Shown piece after piece: positions 1 to 8,320 of a stretch of 22,583 nt of DNA. The notes beneath the pieces were generated by a model. That model saw only the letters and a program-made list of their open reading frames with translations. It was not told where the DNA came from and searched no databases. The position numbers and the translations under genes are program-made. Numbering within the stretch: the stretch's first letter is position 1; every line of letters begins with the position of its first letter. Source of the DNA: Lutibacter sp. (GTDB taxonomy: Bacteria; Bacteroidota; Bacteroidia; Flavobacteriales; Flavobacteriaceae); assembly GCA_030599055.1 (NCBI GenBank), contig JAUVOS010000007.1:1-22583 (forward strand). Direction: 5' to 3'.

Positions 1-32
1 AACAAAAAAACAAATCAACTAAAACGAAAGAA

Positions 33-431
33 ATGACGTATAAAGTTAAAAAGACAGATGTTGAATGGCAAACTGAATTAAGTCCTGCGCAGTTCCATAT
101 TCTTCGTGAAAAAGGTACCGAACAACCAGGAACCGGTGCGTATAATTTACATTATAAAAAAGGCATTTATACGTGTGCAGGTTGTGGTACACCGCTTTTT
201 GAATCGAATAATAAATACGATTCACATTGTGGTTGGCCTTCTTTTGATGATGCTATTGAAGGGACAGTTGTCTATCAAAAAGATACATCTCTCGGTCGGG
301 TTCGCACAGAGATTTTGTGTGCAAATTGTGGCGGACATTTAGGGCATATTTTTAATGATGGCCCACAAGAAACTACCGGTAAAAGATATTGTGTAAATTC
401 ATTATCTTTAGAATTTAAGGAAAAAAAATAA
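33..431 (+). CDS. msrB: Peptide-methionine (R)-S-oxide reductase
   Basis: Reduces the R epimer of methionine sulfoxide in oxidised proteins, using thioredoxin as electron donor; probably cytoplasmic, since no signal peptide is visible. The 132-residue protein is a complete stand-alone SelR/MsrB domain. Two CxxC pairs (Cys48/Cys51 and Cys96/Cys99) form the structural zinc site. Cys120 in the RYCVNSLSL motif is the catalytic cysteine, and Cys66 in HCGWPSF is at the usual resolving position. The ATG at 33 gives a family-typical N-terminus; the promoter is outside the window or within the first 32 bases, where I see no clear motif. The stop is one base before the carA ATG, so the two genes are very probably co-transcribed and perhaps translationally coupled. 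Motifs are seen directly; function follows from the family. Confidence 0.96.
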   Translation: MTYKVKKTDVEWQTELSPAQFHILREKGTEQPGTGAYNLHYKKGIYTCAGCGTPLFESNNKYDSHCGWPSFDDAIEGTVVYQKDTSLGRVRTEILCANCGGHLGHIFNDGPQETTGKRYCVNSLSLEFKEKK

Positions 432-432
432 T

Positions 433-1533
433 ATGGATAGTCAAAACAAGAAACCCAAAAAAGCAAAATTAGTGTTAGAAAATAATATGGAATTTGTTGG
501 TTTCCATTTTGGGAATCCTTCTTCTGTATCAGGTGAAGTCGTTTTTAATACAGCCATGACAGGTTATCCTGAGAGTTTAACCGATCCGTCTTATAAAGGT
601 CAAATATTGGTTGCTACCTATCCGTTAATCGGTAATTATGGTGTTCCCTCTGATCTTAAGCTTGATAATTTGTTGGAAAATTATGAATCAGATACAATTC
701 AAGTAAGTGGATTGATTATTTCTGATTATTCCAAAAAATACAGCCATTGGAATGCTGCTTTTAGTTTAGAAGATTGGATGCTTGAACATGAAGTCCCTGG
801 AATATATGGAATTGATACCCGGGAGCTGACCAAAACACTTCGTGAAAACGGAACGATGCTTGGAAAAATTATTTACGAGGAGGAAGAAGTAGATTTTTAC
901 GATCCAAACAAAGAAAACCTAGTCAATTTAGTGAGTATAAATGAAAAACAAGTCTATGGTAATGGTAAGTATCGCGTTGTATTGATTGATTGTGGCGTAA
1001 AAAATGCCATTATCAAAAATCTATTGAAAAGAGATGTAACTGTCATTCGAGTTCCATGGGATTATGATTATTCACAAGAAGAGTACGATGGTTTGTTTAT
1101 TTCAAATGGCCCCGGTGACCCTGTGATGTGTCAGAGAACAATAAAGCATCTTAAAAATTCATTTAAAAATGACAAACCAATTTTTGGTATTTGTTTGGGA
1201 AACCAATTAATGGCGATTGCAAGTGGCGCAAAGACCTATAAAATGAAGTATGGTCATAGAAGTCACAACCAACCTGTTTTATACGTAGGAACAGATAAAG
1301 CTTATATCACTTCACAAAATCATGGATTTGCGGTTGATAATGATACATTAACTTCAGATTGGAAACCAAATTTTATCAATTTAAACGACCAAAGTAGTGA
1401 AGGTTTTTATCATATATCAAAGCCTTTTTTCTCGACACAATTCCATCCGGAAGCATCTAGTGGACCGACTGATACAGAGTTTTTGTTTGATGAATTTATT
1501 GAGAAGATAAAAAAATATACAAGCACTAATTAA
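433..1533 (+). CDS. carA: Carbamoyl-phosphate synthase small subunit (glutamine amidotransferase)
   Basis: Hydrolyses glutamine and channels ammonia to CarB for carbamoyl phosphate, the precursor of pyrimidines and arginine. The 366 residues match the family: an N-terminal CPSase small-chain domain (about 10-140, with SGEVVFNTAMTGYPE at 33-47) and a C-terminal class I amidotransferase domain (about 180-355). Visible motifs are SNGPGDP (224-230), FGICLGNQL with the catalytic nucleophile Cys254, SQNHGFAV (294-301), and FHPEA with His338 and Glu340 completing the triad. The ATG lies one base after the msrB stop. carB follows after a 77-base gap that holds a dispersed repeat but no evident terminator, so msrB-carA-carB look like one operon. 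Confidence 0.97.
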   Translation: MDSQNKKPKKAKLVLENNMEFVGFHFGNPSSVSGEVVFNTAMTGYPESLTDPSYKGQILVATYPLIGNYGVPSDLKLDNLLENYESDTIQVSGLIISDYSKKYSHWNAAFSLEDWMLEHEVPGIYGIDTRELTKTLRENGTMLGKIIYEEEEVDFYDPNKENLVNLVSINEKQVYGNGKYRVVLIDCGVKNAIIKNLLKRDVTVIRVPWDYDYSQEEYDGLFISNGPGDPVMCQRTIKHLKNSFKNDKPIFGICLGNQLMAIASGAKTYKMKYGHRSHNQPVLYVGTDKAYITSQNHGFAVDNDTLTSDWKPNFINLNDQSSEGFYHISKPFFSTQFHPEASSGPTDTEFLFDEFIEKIKKYTSTN

Positions 1534-1572
1534 AGATGCTAATTTATGCGTCTTTATGTGTAATGATTAATG

Positions 1573-1595
1573 CTTTGCGCCTTTGCGTCTTAGCG
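1573..1595 (-). repeat. Dispersed CGCAAAG-type intergenic repeat, carA/carB gap
   Basis: The minus strand reads CGCTAAGACGCAAAGG followed by CGCAAAG, a run of related units of about 8-9 bases. A weaker copy of the unit (tgcgtcttta) lies just upstream at 1547-1556. The same sequence type recurs at 18053-18094 and near 22179-22211. Similar CGCAAAGG-type repeats are, from general knowledge, common in the intergenic DNA of Bacteroidota. Here it sits inside an operon, between two genes whose products form one enzyme. Confidence 0.6.
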
Positions 1596-1610
1596 CTGAA
1601 AGAATAAATC

Positions 1611-4600
1611 ATGAGAAATAAAAAAATCAAAAAAGTTTTACTACTAGGTTCAGGAGCCCTAAAAATTGGAGAAGCAGGTGAATTTGATTATTCAGGGTCA
1701 CAGGCATTGAAAGCCATGCGTGAAGAAAGTGTGAAAACGGTATTGATAAACCCAAATATTGCTACGGTTCAAACAAGTGAAAAACTAGCCGATACCATTT
1801 ACTTCTTACCTGTAACTACACATTTTGTAGAGAAAATTATCCAAAAAGAAAAACCCGATGGAATTCTTTTAGCTTATGGCGGTCAAACAGCACTTAATTG
1901 TGGGGTAGATTTATTTAAAAAAGGAATCCTAAAAAAATACGATGTTGAAGTATTAGGAACACCCATTGATGCGATTATTGAAACAGAAGACCGAGAGCTT
2001 TTTGCCAATAAACTGAAGTCGATTAACGTGAAAACGGCAAGAAGCAGTGCTGCAATGACCGTAAAAGATGCGATAAAAGTAGCCAATGATATTGGATATC
2101 CCGTAATTATAAGAGCTGCTTTTACTCTTGGAGGACAAGGAAGCGGATTTTGTCATAACGATAAAGAACTACGAACTTTAGCCACCAATGCACTGTCATT
2201 TTCTACACAAGTTTTGGTTGAAGAATCATTAAAAGGATGGAAAGAAGTAGAATATGAAGTAGTACGTGACCAATTTGATAACTGTATTACAGTTTGTAAT
2301 ATGGAAAACTTTGACCCGCTAGGAATCCATACTGGAGAAAGTATTGTTGTAGCTCCATCGCAAACACTATCGAATAAAGAATACCACAATCTAAGAGAAA
2401 TCGCAATAAAAATCATAAGATCGATTGGAATTGTAGGAGAGTGTAATGTGCAATATGCGTTGGATAGTGAATCAGAAGATTATCGTGTTATTGAAGTAAA
2501 TGCACGTTTGTCTCGTTCAAGTGCTTTAGCATCAAAAGCTACGGGTTATCCACTCGCCTTTGTAGCAGCAAAACTGGGGTTAGGATATGGATTACATCAA
2601 TTAAAAAATTCGATTACCAAAACGACTTCTGCCTTTTTTGAGCCTGCTTTAGATTATGTAGTTTGTAAAATCCCTAGATGGGATTTGGGTAAATTTTCAG
2701 GTGCAGAACAAAAGATAGGTTCATCGATGAAAAGTGTCGGTGAGATTATGGCAATAGGTCGCAGTTTTGAAGAAGCAATCCAAAAAGGCATGCGGATGAT
2801 AGGGCAAGGTTTACATGGTTTTACTGCAAATAAAGAACTAGCAGTTGATGATATAAAAAATGCGTTGATAAATCCAACAGATAAACGAATAGTTATCATC
2901 GCTCAAGCTTTAAAAGCAAACTATACCGTAGATCAGATAAATCAACTGACATCTATTGATAAATGGTTCTTAGAAAAATTACAGCATATTCTTGATTTAG
3001 AAAATAGCTTGGAAGATTTCAATTTATTAAAGACTTTGCCATTAGCTTTATTATTGGAAGCAAAGAAAGCCGGTTTTTCTGATTTTCAAATAGCGCGAGT
3101 AGTACTAAAAAGTAAAGATGAAAACATAGAAAAAGGAATACTTAAAGTTCGACAATATCGAAAAGATAATGGTATTGTACCAGTTGTAAAGCAAATTGAT
3201 ACCCTTGCTGCTGAACATCCGGCACAAACCAATTATTTGTATATGACGTATCACGGTATAGCAAATGATATTACTTTAACAGAAAAGGATGAGTCCATAA
3301 TCGTATTAGGATCAGGAGCTTATCGTATTGGTAGTAGTGTAGAGTTTGACTGGAGTAGTGTCAATGCACTAAACACCATAAGAGAGCAAGGATATCAAGG
3401 TGTAATGATTAATTACAATCCGGAGACTGTTAGTACCGACTATGATATTTGCGATCGATTGTATTTTGATGAACTCAGTTTTGAACGTGTATTAGATATT
3501 TTGGAGTTTGAACACTACAAAGGAGTTATTGTTTCTGTTGGAGGGCAAATACCCAATAATTTGGCTTTGCGTTTACACGAACAAGAGGTTAAAATATTAG
3601 GAACGAGCCCCAATTCAATCGATAGGGCAGAAGACCGTAATAAATTTTCTAATATGCTGGATTTACTAGGTGTAGATCAACCTCGATGGGAAGAATTAAC
3701 GAGTTTTGAAGCGATAGAGAACTTTGTGGAGTTGGTGGGTTATCCGGTTTTAATAAGACCTTCGTATGTACTTTCCGGAGCTGCTATGAATGTTGTTTCA
3801 AATTCTGCGGAATTAAAACAGTTCTTGGCTTTAGCTTCAAAAATTTCTAAAAAGCATCCGGTAGTGGTATCCGAATTTATCGAAGGTGCCAAAGAAATCG
3901 AGTTTGATGCAGTTGCTCACAACGGAGAAATTATATTGTATGCAATCTCTGAACATATCGAGTTTGCCGGTGTACATTCAGGAGATGCAACTTTGGTTTT
4001 TCCACCTCAAAAAATCTATTTTGAAACGGTACGACAAATTAAAAAAGCGACTCGAAAGATAGCAAAAGAACTCAATATTACGGGACCTTTTAACGTACAA
4101 TATTTAGCAAAAGACAATGGTGTAAAGGTGATAGAATGTAATTTACGTGCTTCGCGAAGTTTTCCATTTGTTTCAAAAGTACTCAATGAAAACTTTATCG
4201 AAATTGCCACAAAATCTATGTTGGGAATAAAAGTAGATAAACCTCAGAAATCTATTTTTGATATTGAACATATCGGTGTAAAAGCCTCACAGTTTTCCTT
4301 CTCAAGATTAGCAAAAGCTGATCCGGTTTTGGGAGTAGATATGGCATCAACAGGTGAAGTTGGCTGTATAGGAGATAGCTATTATGACGCAATACTTAAG
4401 GCGATGCTTTCGGTAGGTTATTCCATTCCGAAAAAAGGAGTTTTGATTTCAAGTGGCGATATTCGTTCGAAAGTTGAACTCCTTGAAGCTAGTAGAATGA
4501 TGCATCAAAAAGGATTAAAATTATATGCTACAGGTGGCAGTGCTACTTTTTTACAAAAGAACAAAGTACCAGTAACTGTTTTGCATTGGCCTAACTCAAA

Positions 4601-4835
4601 AGAAAAGCCCAACACCTTAGATTATATCAAATCAAAAAAGATTGATTTTGTAATAAATATTCCCAAAAATCTTGAAGAAGATGAGTTAAACAACGATTAC
4701 AACATCCGTCGTGCTGCGATAGATTATAATATTCCTTTGGTGACGAATGCCCGTTTAGCAAGTGCTTTTATCACCGCTTTTTGTAAGGTAGATATCGAAA
4801 ATCTTTCAATAAAATCACTCGATGAGTATTTTTGA
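1611..4835 (+). CDS. carB: Carbamoyl-phosphate synthase large subunit
   Basis: Makes carbamoyl phosphate from bicarbonate, ammonia delivered by CarA, and two ATP. At 1074 residues it has the full CarB architecture: a first carboxyphosphate half (about 1-400, starting with the VLLLGSGALKIGEAGEFDYS motif), an oligomerisation segment (about 400-550), a second carbamate-kinase half whose start mirrors the first (IIVLGSGAYRIGSSVEFDWS), and a C-terminal methylglyoxal-synthase-like allosteric domain (about 935-1074, with LKLYATGGSATFL). Both ATP-grasp halves appear intact, so this is a complete synthase. It ends the msrB-carA-carB run and converges on the guanine deaminase gene across a 54-base spacer made largely of heptamer repeats. 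Confidence 0.98.
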   Translation: MRNKKIKKVLLLGSGALKIGEAGEFDYSGSQALKAMREESVKTVLINPNIATVQTSEKLADTIYFLPVTTHFVEKIIQKEKPDGILLAYGGQTALNCGVDLFKKGILKKYDVEVLGTPIDAIIETEDRELFANKLKSINVKTARSSAAMTVKDAIKVANDIGYPVIIRAAFTLGGQGSGFCHNDKELRTLATNALSFSTQVLVEESLKGWKEVEYEVVRDQFDNCITVCNMENFDPLGIHTGESIVVAPSQTLSNKEYHNLREIAIKIIRSIGIVGECNVQYALDSESEDYRVIEVNARLSRSSALASKATGYPLAFVAAKLGLGYGLHQLKNSITKTTSAFFEPALDYVVCKIPRWDLGKFSGAEQKIGSSMKSVGEIMAIGRSFEEAIQKGMRMIGQGLHGFTANKELAVDDIKNALINPTDKRIVIIAQALKANYTVDQINQLTSIDKWFLEKLQHILDLENSLEDFNLLKTLPLALLLEAKKAGFSDFQIARVVLKSKDENIEKGILKVRQYRKDNGIVPVVKQIDTLAAEHPAQTNYLYMTYHGIANDITLTEKDESIIVLGSGAYRIGSSVEFDWSSVNALNTIREQGYQGVMINYNPETVSTDYDICDRLYFDELSFERVLDILEFEHYKGVIVSVGGQIPNNLALRLHEQEVKILGTSPNSIDRAEDRNKFSNMLDLLGVDQPRWEELTSFEAIENFVELVGYPVLIRPSYVLSGAAMNVVSNSAELKQFLALASKISKKHPVVVSEFIEGAKEIEFDAVAHNGEIILYAISEHIEFAGVHSGDATLVFPPQKIYFETVRQIKKATRKIAKELNITGPFNVQYLAKDNGVKVIECNLRASRSFPFVSKVLNENFIEIATKSMLGIKVDKPQKSIFDIEHIGVKASQFSFSRLAKADPVLGVDMASTGEVGCIGDSYYDAILKAMLSVGYSIPKKGVLISSGDIRSKVELLEASRMMHQKGLKLYATGGSATFLQKNKVPVTVLHWPNSKEKPNTLDYIKSKKIDFVINIPKNLEEDELNNDYNIRRAAIDYNIPLVTNARLASAFITAFCKVDIENLSIKSLDEYF

Positions 4836-4850
4836 TTGTAGTGTTTTTTT

Positions 4851-4885
4851 TAAGATTTAAGATTTAAAATTTAAAATTTGAGATT
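4851..4885. repeat. Heptamer tandem repeat between carB and guaD
   Basis: Five in-phase 7-base units read taagatt, taagatt, taaaatt, taaaatt and tgagatt. The next seven bases (4886-4892) end with the complement of the guanine deaminase stop codon, although they match the unit poorly. TAA or TGA recurs every seven bases on the plus strand, and TAA recurs every seven bases on the minus strand, so all frames are closed in both directions. Confidence 0.75.
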
Positions 4886-4889
4886 TGTT

Positions 4890-5396
4890 TCAGTATTCCT
4901 CCTTATCTTGTTTTTCACTCCAAGCTTTAAAAACTTTGAGACCCTCTTTTCTGAATTTTTGCTCAGTTAAAATTGAACGTTTGTCTATGGGTAATTCAAT
5001 TTCTTTATAGATAAAAGCATCATCGAAGTCAATTGCAGCTGCATCTTTTTTATTACAAGCAAAAACAACTCGTTTGGGTCGTGCCCAATAGATGGCTCCC
5101 AAACACATAGGGCAGGGTTCACATGACGTGTAAATAGTACAATCGTTTAATTGAAATTTGTTTAAATTCTTACACGCATCTCTTATCGCTACAACTTCTG
5201 CATGTGCAGTTGGGTCATTGGTTGAAGTTACTTTATTATTGCCTTTTCCTACAATTTTTCCATCTTTAACGACGACAGCCCCAAAAGGACCTCCTTCGTT
5301 GTTATTCATGCCATTTTGAGCAAATTCAATTGCTTTCATCATGAATTTCTTGTCGTCAGATTTATTGTTTTTATCTACTGTAATTCTATCGTTCAT
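4890..5396 (-). CDS. guaD: Guanine deaminase, cytidine-deaminase fold
   Basis: Predicted to deaminate guanine to xanthine in purine salvage or catabolism. The zinc site of the cytidine/deoxycytidylate deaminase fold is intact: His65-Ala-Glu67 (Glu67 as proton shuttle) and PCPMC with Cys95 and Cys98. I prefer guanine deaminase over the tRNA adenosine deaminase TadA because GGPFGAVVVKDG, the PMCLGAIYWARP segment, the FDDAFIYKE block (124-132) and a C-terminus ending in Glu-Tyr closely follow Bacillus-type GuaD as I recall it. The 168 residues include about 10 extra N-terminal residues relative to that family. A promoter-like motif 23 bases upstream leaves a short leader, which supports this start over Met19/Met20. 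The gene is divergent from the Sua5-like gene and convergent with carB. Confidence 0.85.
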   Translation of the reverse strand: MNDRITVDKNNKSDDKKFMMKAIEFAQNGMNNNEGGPFGAVVVKDGKIVGKGNNKVTSTNDPTAHAEVVAIRDACKNLNKFQLNDCTIYTSCEPCPMCLGAIYWARPKRVVFACNKKDAAAIDFDDAFIYKEIELPIDKRSILTEQKFRKEGLKVFKAWSEKQDKEEY

Positions 5397-5418
5397 TTTT
5401 GTACTTATATTAACATAC

Positions 5419-5449
5419 CAAAATTACAGAAACTATGGATAACAGCGAA
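5419..5449 (-). promoter_or_regulatory. Bacteroidota-type promoter for guaD
   Basis: Minus strand: TTCG, 19 bases, then an exact TAATTTTG match to TAnnTTTG (5426-5419). This places transcription start a few bases before the ATG at 5396. The -33 element is one mismatch from TTTG. Confidence 0.55.
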
Positions 5450-5502
5450 GAAAGTATACATTTTTATTTTGTACATTTATCGCCTGAAATTTAAACCGTA
5501 TA

Positions 5503-6123
5503 ATGGCGAGTATTATTAAATTATATGAAGAAAATCCCAACGAAAGGCTTGTACATGATATCGTGCAAAACTTACGAAATGGGGCACTGATTATTGTTCC
5601 AACGGATACGGTATATAGTTTAGTTTGTGACTTACATAATCCTAAAGCCCTTAAAAACTTAGCAAAACTCAAAGGAGTTAAGATTGAAAAAGCAAACTTT
5701 TCATTTATTACAGATTCATTGAGTAATTTATCTGAATATGTTCGTTTGGTTGACACGTCTATCTATAAAATTTTAAAGCGTACGTTGCCCGGTCCCTATA
5801 CCTTTATTTTAGAAGGATCTAATACATTGCCAAGACCCTTTAAAAACAAAAAGACAGTAGGGATTCGTATTCCTGATAATGCAATAGTAATAGCGATTAT
5901 TAAAGAATTAGGAAACCCTTTAGCAGCGACTTCAATTAAAGATTCAGATGAAATAATTGAGTTTACTACTGACCCGGAAATAATATTTGAAAATTGGAAA
6001 AATAAGGTCGATATAGTTATTGATGGTGGCTTTGGAGGAAATATTCCTTCAACAGTGGTAGATGTAACGCAAGGCTATCCTGAAATCATCAGAGAAGGAA
6101 AAGGAGATGTTGATTTGATTTAA
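5503..6123 (+). CDS. Sua5/YciO/YrdC/YwlC family protein, YciO-like
   Basis: This 206-residue YrdC-fold protein is usually annotated as a threonylcarbamoyl-AMP synthase for the tRNA t6A modification. Visible family blocks are PTDTVYSL (33-40), LPGPYTFIL (95-103), VGIRIPD (119-125), AATSIK (141-146), STVVDV (183-188) and IREGKGD (196-202). Two points suggest caution. The block after the nucleotide-binding loop is KGVKIEKANFSF rather than the KxR...SxN pattern I associate with true TsaC/Sua5, which fits the YciO branch better. The loop also reads YSLVCD where relatives usually have YGLGCD. The ATG at 5503 starts a normal N-terminus. A possible promoter upstream (TTATTTTG at 5464-5471) is only a near match. 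It converges on the LysM gene with five bases between stops. Confidence 0.85.
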   Translation: MASIIKLYEENPNERLVHDIVQNLRNGALIIVPTDTVYSLVCDLHNPKALKNLAKLKGVKIEKANFSFITDSLSNLSEYVRLVDTSIYKILKRTLPGPYTFILEGSNTLPRPFKNKKTVGIRIPDNAIVIAIIKELGNPLAATSIKDSDEIIEFTTDPEIIFENWKNKVDIVIDGGFGGNIPSTVVDVTQGYPEIIREGKGDVDLI

Positions 6124-6128
6124 GCGTT

Positions 6129-8240
6129 TTATTTAAGTAATTTGTATTCTAAATCCTTATTTAAAGTTACCATTAATACCCCTTTATTATAATAACCTTT
6201 CCCCATATTATCATAGTCATACTGATGTGATAATCGATTTGATTTTCCTAATTCCAATCCTTCTGGATACTCGTCTGAAGCGGCTAATCGAATTAGTATA
6301 TCATAGGTCAAATCAAAGCCTGTAAAAGCGTCTGAGCTAGGGTAGGAGTAATTTAATTGGTAAAAATCTTTTTTAAAATTTTCTACTGCTTTCGTATTGA
6401 GTTGATCGAAATTACTAGCAGGAAAACTCCATGAAAGTTGACCTAAGTATTGGTAGTTTAGATGATTAAAGGTTTTGAACATTTTAGACGTAAACAGGCG
6501 AATAGAATGGTCATTTGCCATTACACCATAAGTATTGACAATATCTGAAGTAACAATATTATCATCGCTTATAAGAAGTACCCAAGTGCCTTTTTTCTTA
6601 TCGACACTATTTTCGAGTTTTGTCTTATTCATGTATATTTCTTTGGGTCTCTTTTTATTATGAGTAGGTTCTATTATCGTAATATTTGAAATAGAATCAT
6701 GTTGTTTTAGTAGCATTGAAATTTTTTTTCCTTGGGCTATATTATCTTTTTTTGTATCAGTTACTATTATTATTTTTTCTTGTTTGTATTTGCTGATAAG
6801 ATACTTTGTAAAAACAGTTGTCATCTTGTTTTTGTCAACAACCGATTTTATCAAATTTTTAGTATAATCAGTTGTTTGTTTTTTTGAGTAAATGGGTGCA
6901 ATAACAGGGATGTCCGGAAATTCTCTTGCAACTTTTTGTGTGTTTTCAAAGAATAGAGGTCCTATGATAACATCTGACTTTTTTAAATCCTTATCTTTGA
7001 GTATTCGGTATATTTGAGACAGATCGTTTTTAGTGTCATACACATGATGGGTTACATTAAGTCCTAGTTTCTTTAGAGAGTCTATTGCTATTTCTGCACC
7101 CATAAAAAAATCTGTACAAATAGTGCGTAGCTGACTGTCATTCTTAGAAGTATAGTCAACTTTCTTTTCAGTTTTTAAAGGCATTAAGAAACTGATATGA
7201 ATGTTCTTAATCATTGATATACTATCAATTAAGTATGTATTGTCTGATTCAGTATTTGGGAATATATCGGATTCTGATATTTGATTAGTAAGCGGTTTTA
7301 CTCTAATAAGCATTCCTGTTTTTAAACCTTCTTCCAATTCAGGGTTTAGAGAAAACAATTCCTCTTTACTAATACCATATCTATGACGCAAATTGTAGTA
7401 GGTGTCTCCCTTAACAACTTTATGTGTTAAAAAGTTAGCTTTTTTTTTACCGGGAATTTTTAACAACATTCCGGGACGCAATTTTTTTGTCGCTTCAGGA
7501 TTCATATCAATAATTTCCTGTTGCGTTGTATCGTATAAAACGGCAATTCTAAACAGTCCTTCACCTTGCTTTACAACATGATATATGTGAGGAGGATCTT
7601 GTTTTTGTTTATAAGTGTCTTTTACTTCTTCGGGAATTTCTTGTGGCGCAGGTACCCAAATATTATCGTTCTCTTTTAATTCACCGTTTAAATTAGGATT
7701 AATTCTTTCTAGTTCTGCTACTGAAATATCATGTAGTGTTGCAATACGCCATTTTGTGTCTCCTTTTCGTATCTTGTAAAATACTACTTTACCTGTTTCA
7801 GGCTGAATGGTATATTCACTTTTTGAGGGAATACGAATTTTTTGACCGGGATTAAGACCATCGGCAAGCAATGGATTCGCATCTTTAATCGATTGAATTG
7901 TTACATTATATTCTTTTGCAATGCCATAAAAAGTATGTCCCGGTTCTACGGTATGTATAATAACTTTTTCTACGGGTTTTTGGGGTTGTGCTTTAATTAT
8001 TGGGTTTCCATAATTTTTATTTGGAACAACCAGTGTTGTATTGACACGAGGGTTTTTTTTATCGACATCAGGATTTAAGTTTCTGATTTCTTTGGTTTTA
8101 CAACCAATTTTTTTTGCAATACTCTTCATAGTTTCACCTTCTTTTACAACATAGGTTGTATATTTTTTTGCGTTTTGTGCAATGGATTGCAACGCAAATA
8201 AAACTAAAAAGGCAATTAAAAGGAGGTTTCTACTATTCAT
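6129..8240 (-). CDS. Exported protein with five LysM domains and a type 1 periplasmic-binding fold
   Basis: The 703 residues begin with a signal peptide (hydrophobic 5-20, probable cleavage after ...SIAQ) without a lipobox cysteine, so the protein is probably periplasmic. Five LysM domains follow at about 28-73, 95-138, 154-197, 219-263 and 272-315; each has the Y/H-x-V-x-x-G-x-T/G start and a xxNP block. LysM domains bind peptidoglycan glycan chains. A linker leads to a C-terminal domain (about 347-700) beginning IHISFLMPL, with VIIGPLFFENT (424-434) and VIAPIYS (446-452), resembling type 1 periplasmic-binding proteins of the LivJ/LpoA kind. No permease or ATPase genes are nearby, so a transport role is unsupported. 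A cell-wall sensor or synthase-regulator role is inference. It lies 80 bases downstream of guaA and has its own -7 motif. Confidence 0.9.
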   Translation of the reverse strand: MNSRNLLLIAFLVLFALQSIAQNAKKYTTYVVKEGETMKSIAKKIGCKTKEIRNLNPDVDKKNPRVNTTLVVPNKNYGNPIIKAQPQKPVEKVIIHTVEPGHTFYGIAKEYNVTIQSIKDANPLLADGLNPGQKIRIPSKSEYTIQPETGKVVFYKIRKGDTKWRIATLHDISVAELERINPNLNGELKENDNIWVPAPQEIPEEVKDTYKQKQDPPHIYHVVKQGEGLFRIAVLYDTTQQEIIDMNPEATKKLRPGMLLKIPGKKKANFLTHKVVKGDTYYNLRHRYGISKEELFSLNPELEEGLKTGMLIRVKPLTNQISESDIFPNTESDNTYLIDSISMIKNIHISFLMPLKTEKKVDYTSKNDSQLRTICTDFFMGAEIAIDSLKKLGLNVTHHVYDTKNDLSQIYRILKDKDLKKSDVIIGPLFFENTQKVAREFPDIPVIAPIYSKKQTTDYTKNLIKSVVDKNKMTTVFTKYLISKYKQEKIIIVTDTKKDNIAQGKKISMLLKQHDSISNITIIEPTHNKKRPKEIYMNKTKLENSVDKKKGTWVLLISDDNIVTSDIVNTYGVMANDHSIRLFTSKMFKTFNHLNYQYLGQLSWSFPASNFDQLNTKAVENFKKDFYQLNYSYPSSDAFTGFDLTYDILIRLAASDEYPEGLELGKSNRLSHQYDYDNMGKGYYNKGVLMVTLNKDLEYKLLK

Positions 8241-8261
8241 GGTTATTTATTTTATCCAACG

Positions 8262-8269
8262 CAAATATA
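8262..8269 (-). promoter_or_regulatory. -7 element upstream of the LysM gene
   Basis: Exact TATATTTG match to TAnnTTTG on the minus strand, about 22 bases upstream of the ATG. No good -33 TTG is seen at the expected spacing. It suggests the LysM gene can be transcribed separately from guaA. Confidence 0.4.
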
Positions 8270-8320
8270 TCAAATTTTATTCTGGCTATTAATTTTGGGT
8301 TTTGAGTTTCTGTTTTTAAA

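Noticed and set aside
1883..2899. Several antisense frames within carB
   Set aside because: They overlap a fully conserved gene on the other strand and show no family features; they are composition shadows.
4851..4885. Heptamer arrays as CRISPR or as intrinsic terminators
   Set aside because: Units are 7 bases with no spacers, and no GC-rich stem followed by a T tract is formed; one array lies inside an apparent operon.
4890..5396. Annotation as TadA, the tRNA adenosine deaminase
   Set aside because: The PMCLGAIYWARP and FDDAFIYKE blocks and the Glu-Tyr C-terminus favour guanine deaminase; the shared zinc motif alone does not distinguish them.
7842..8078. 78-codon plus-strand frame opposite the LysM domains
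   Set aside because: It lies entirely antisense to a well-supported gene, and its protein has no recognisable pattern.
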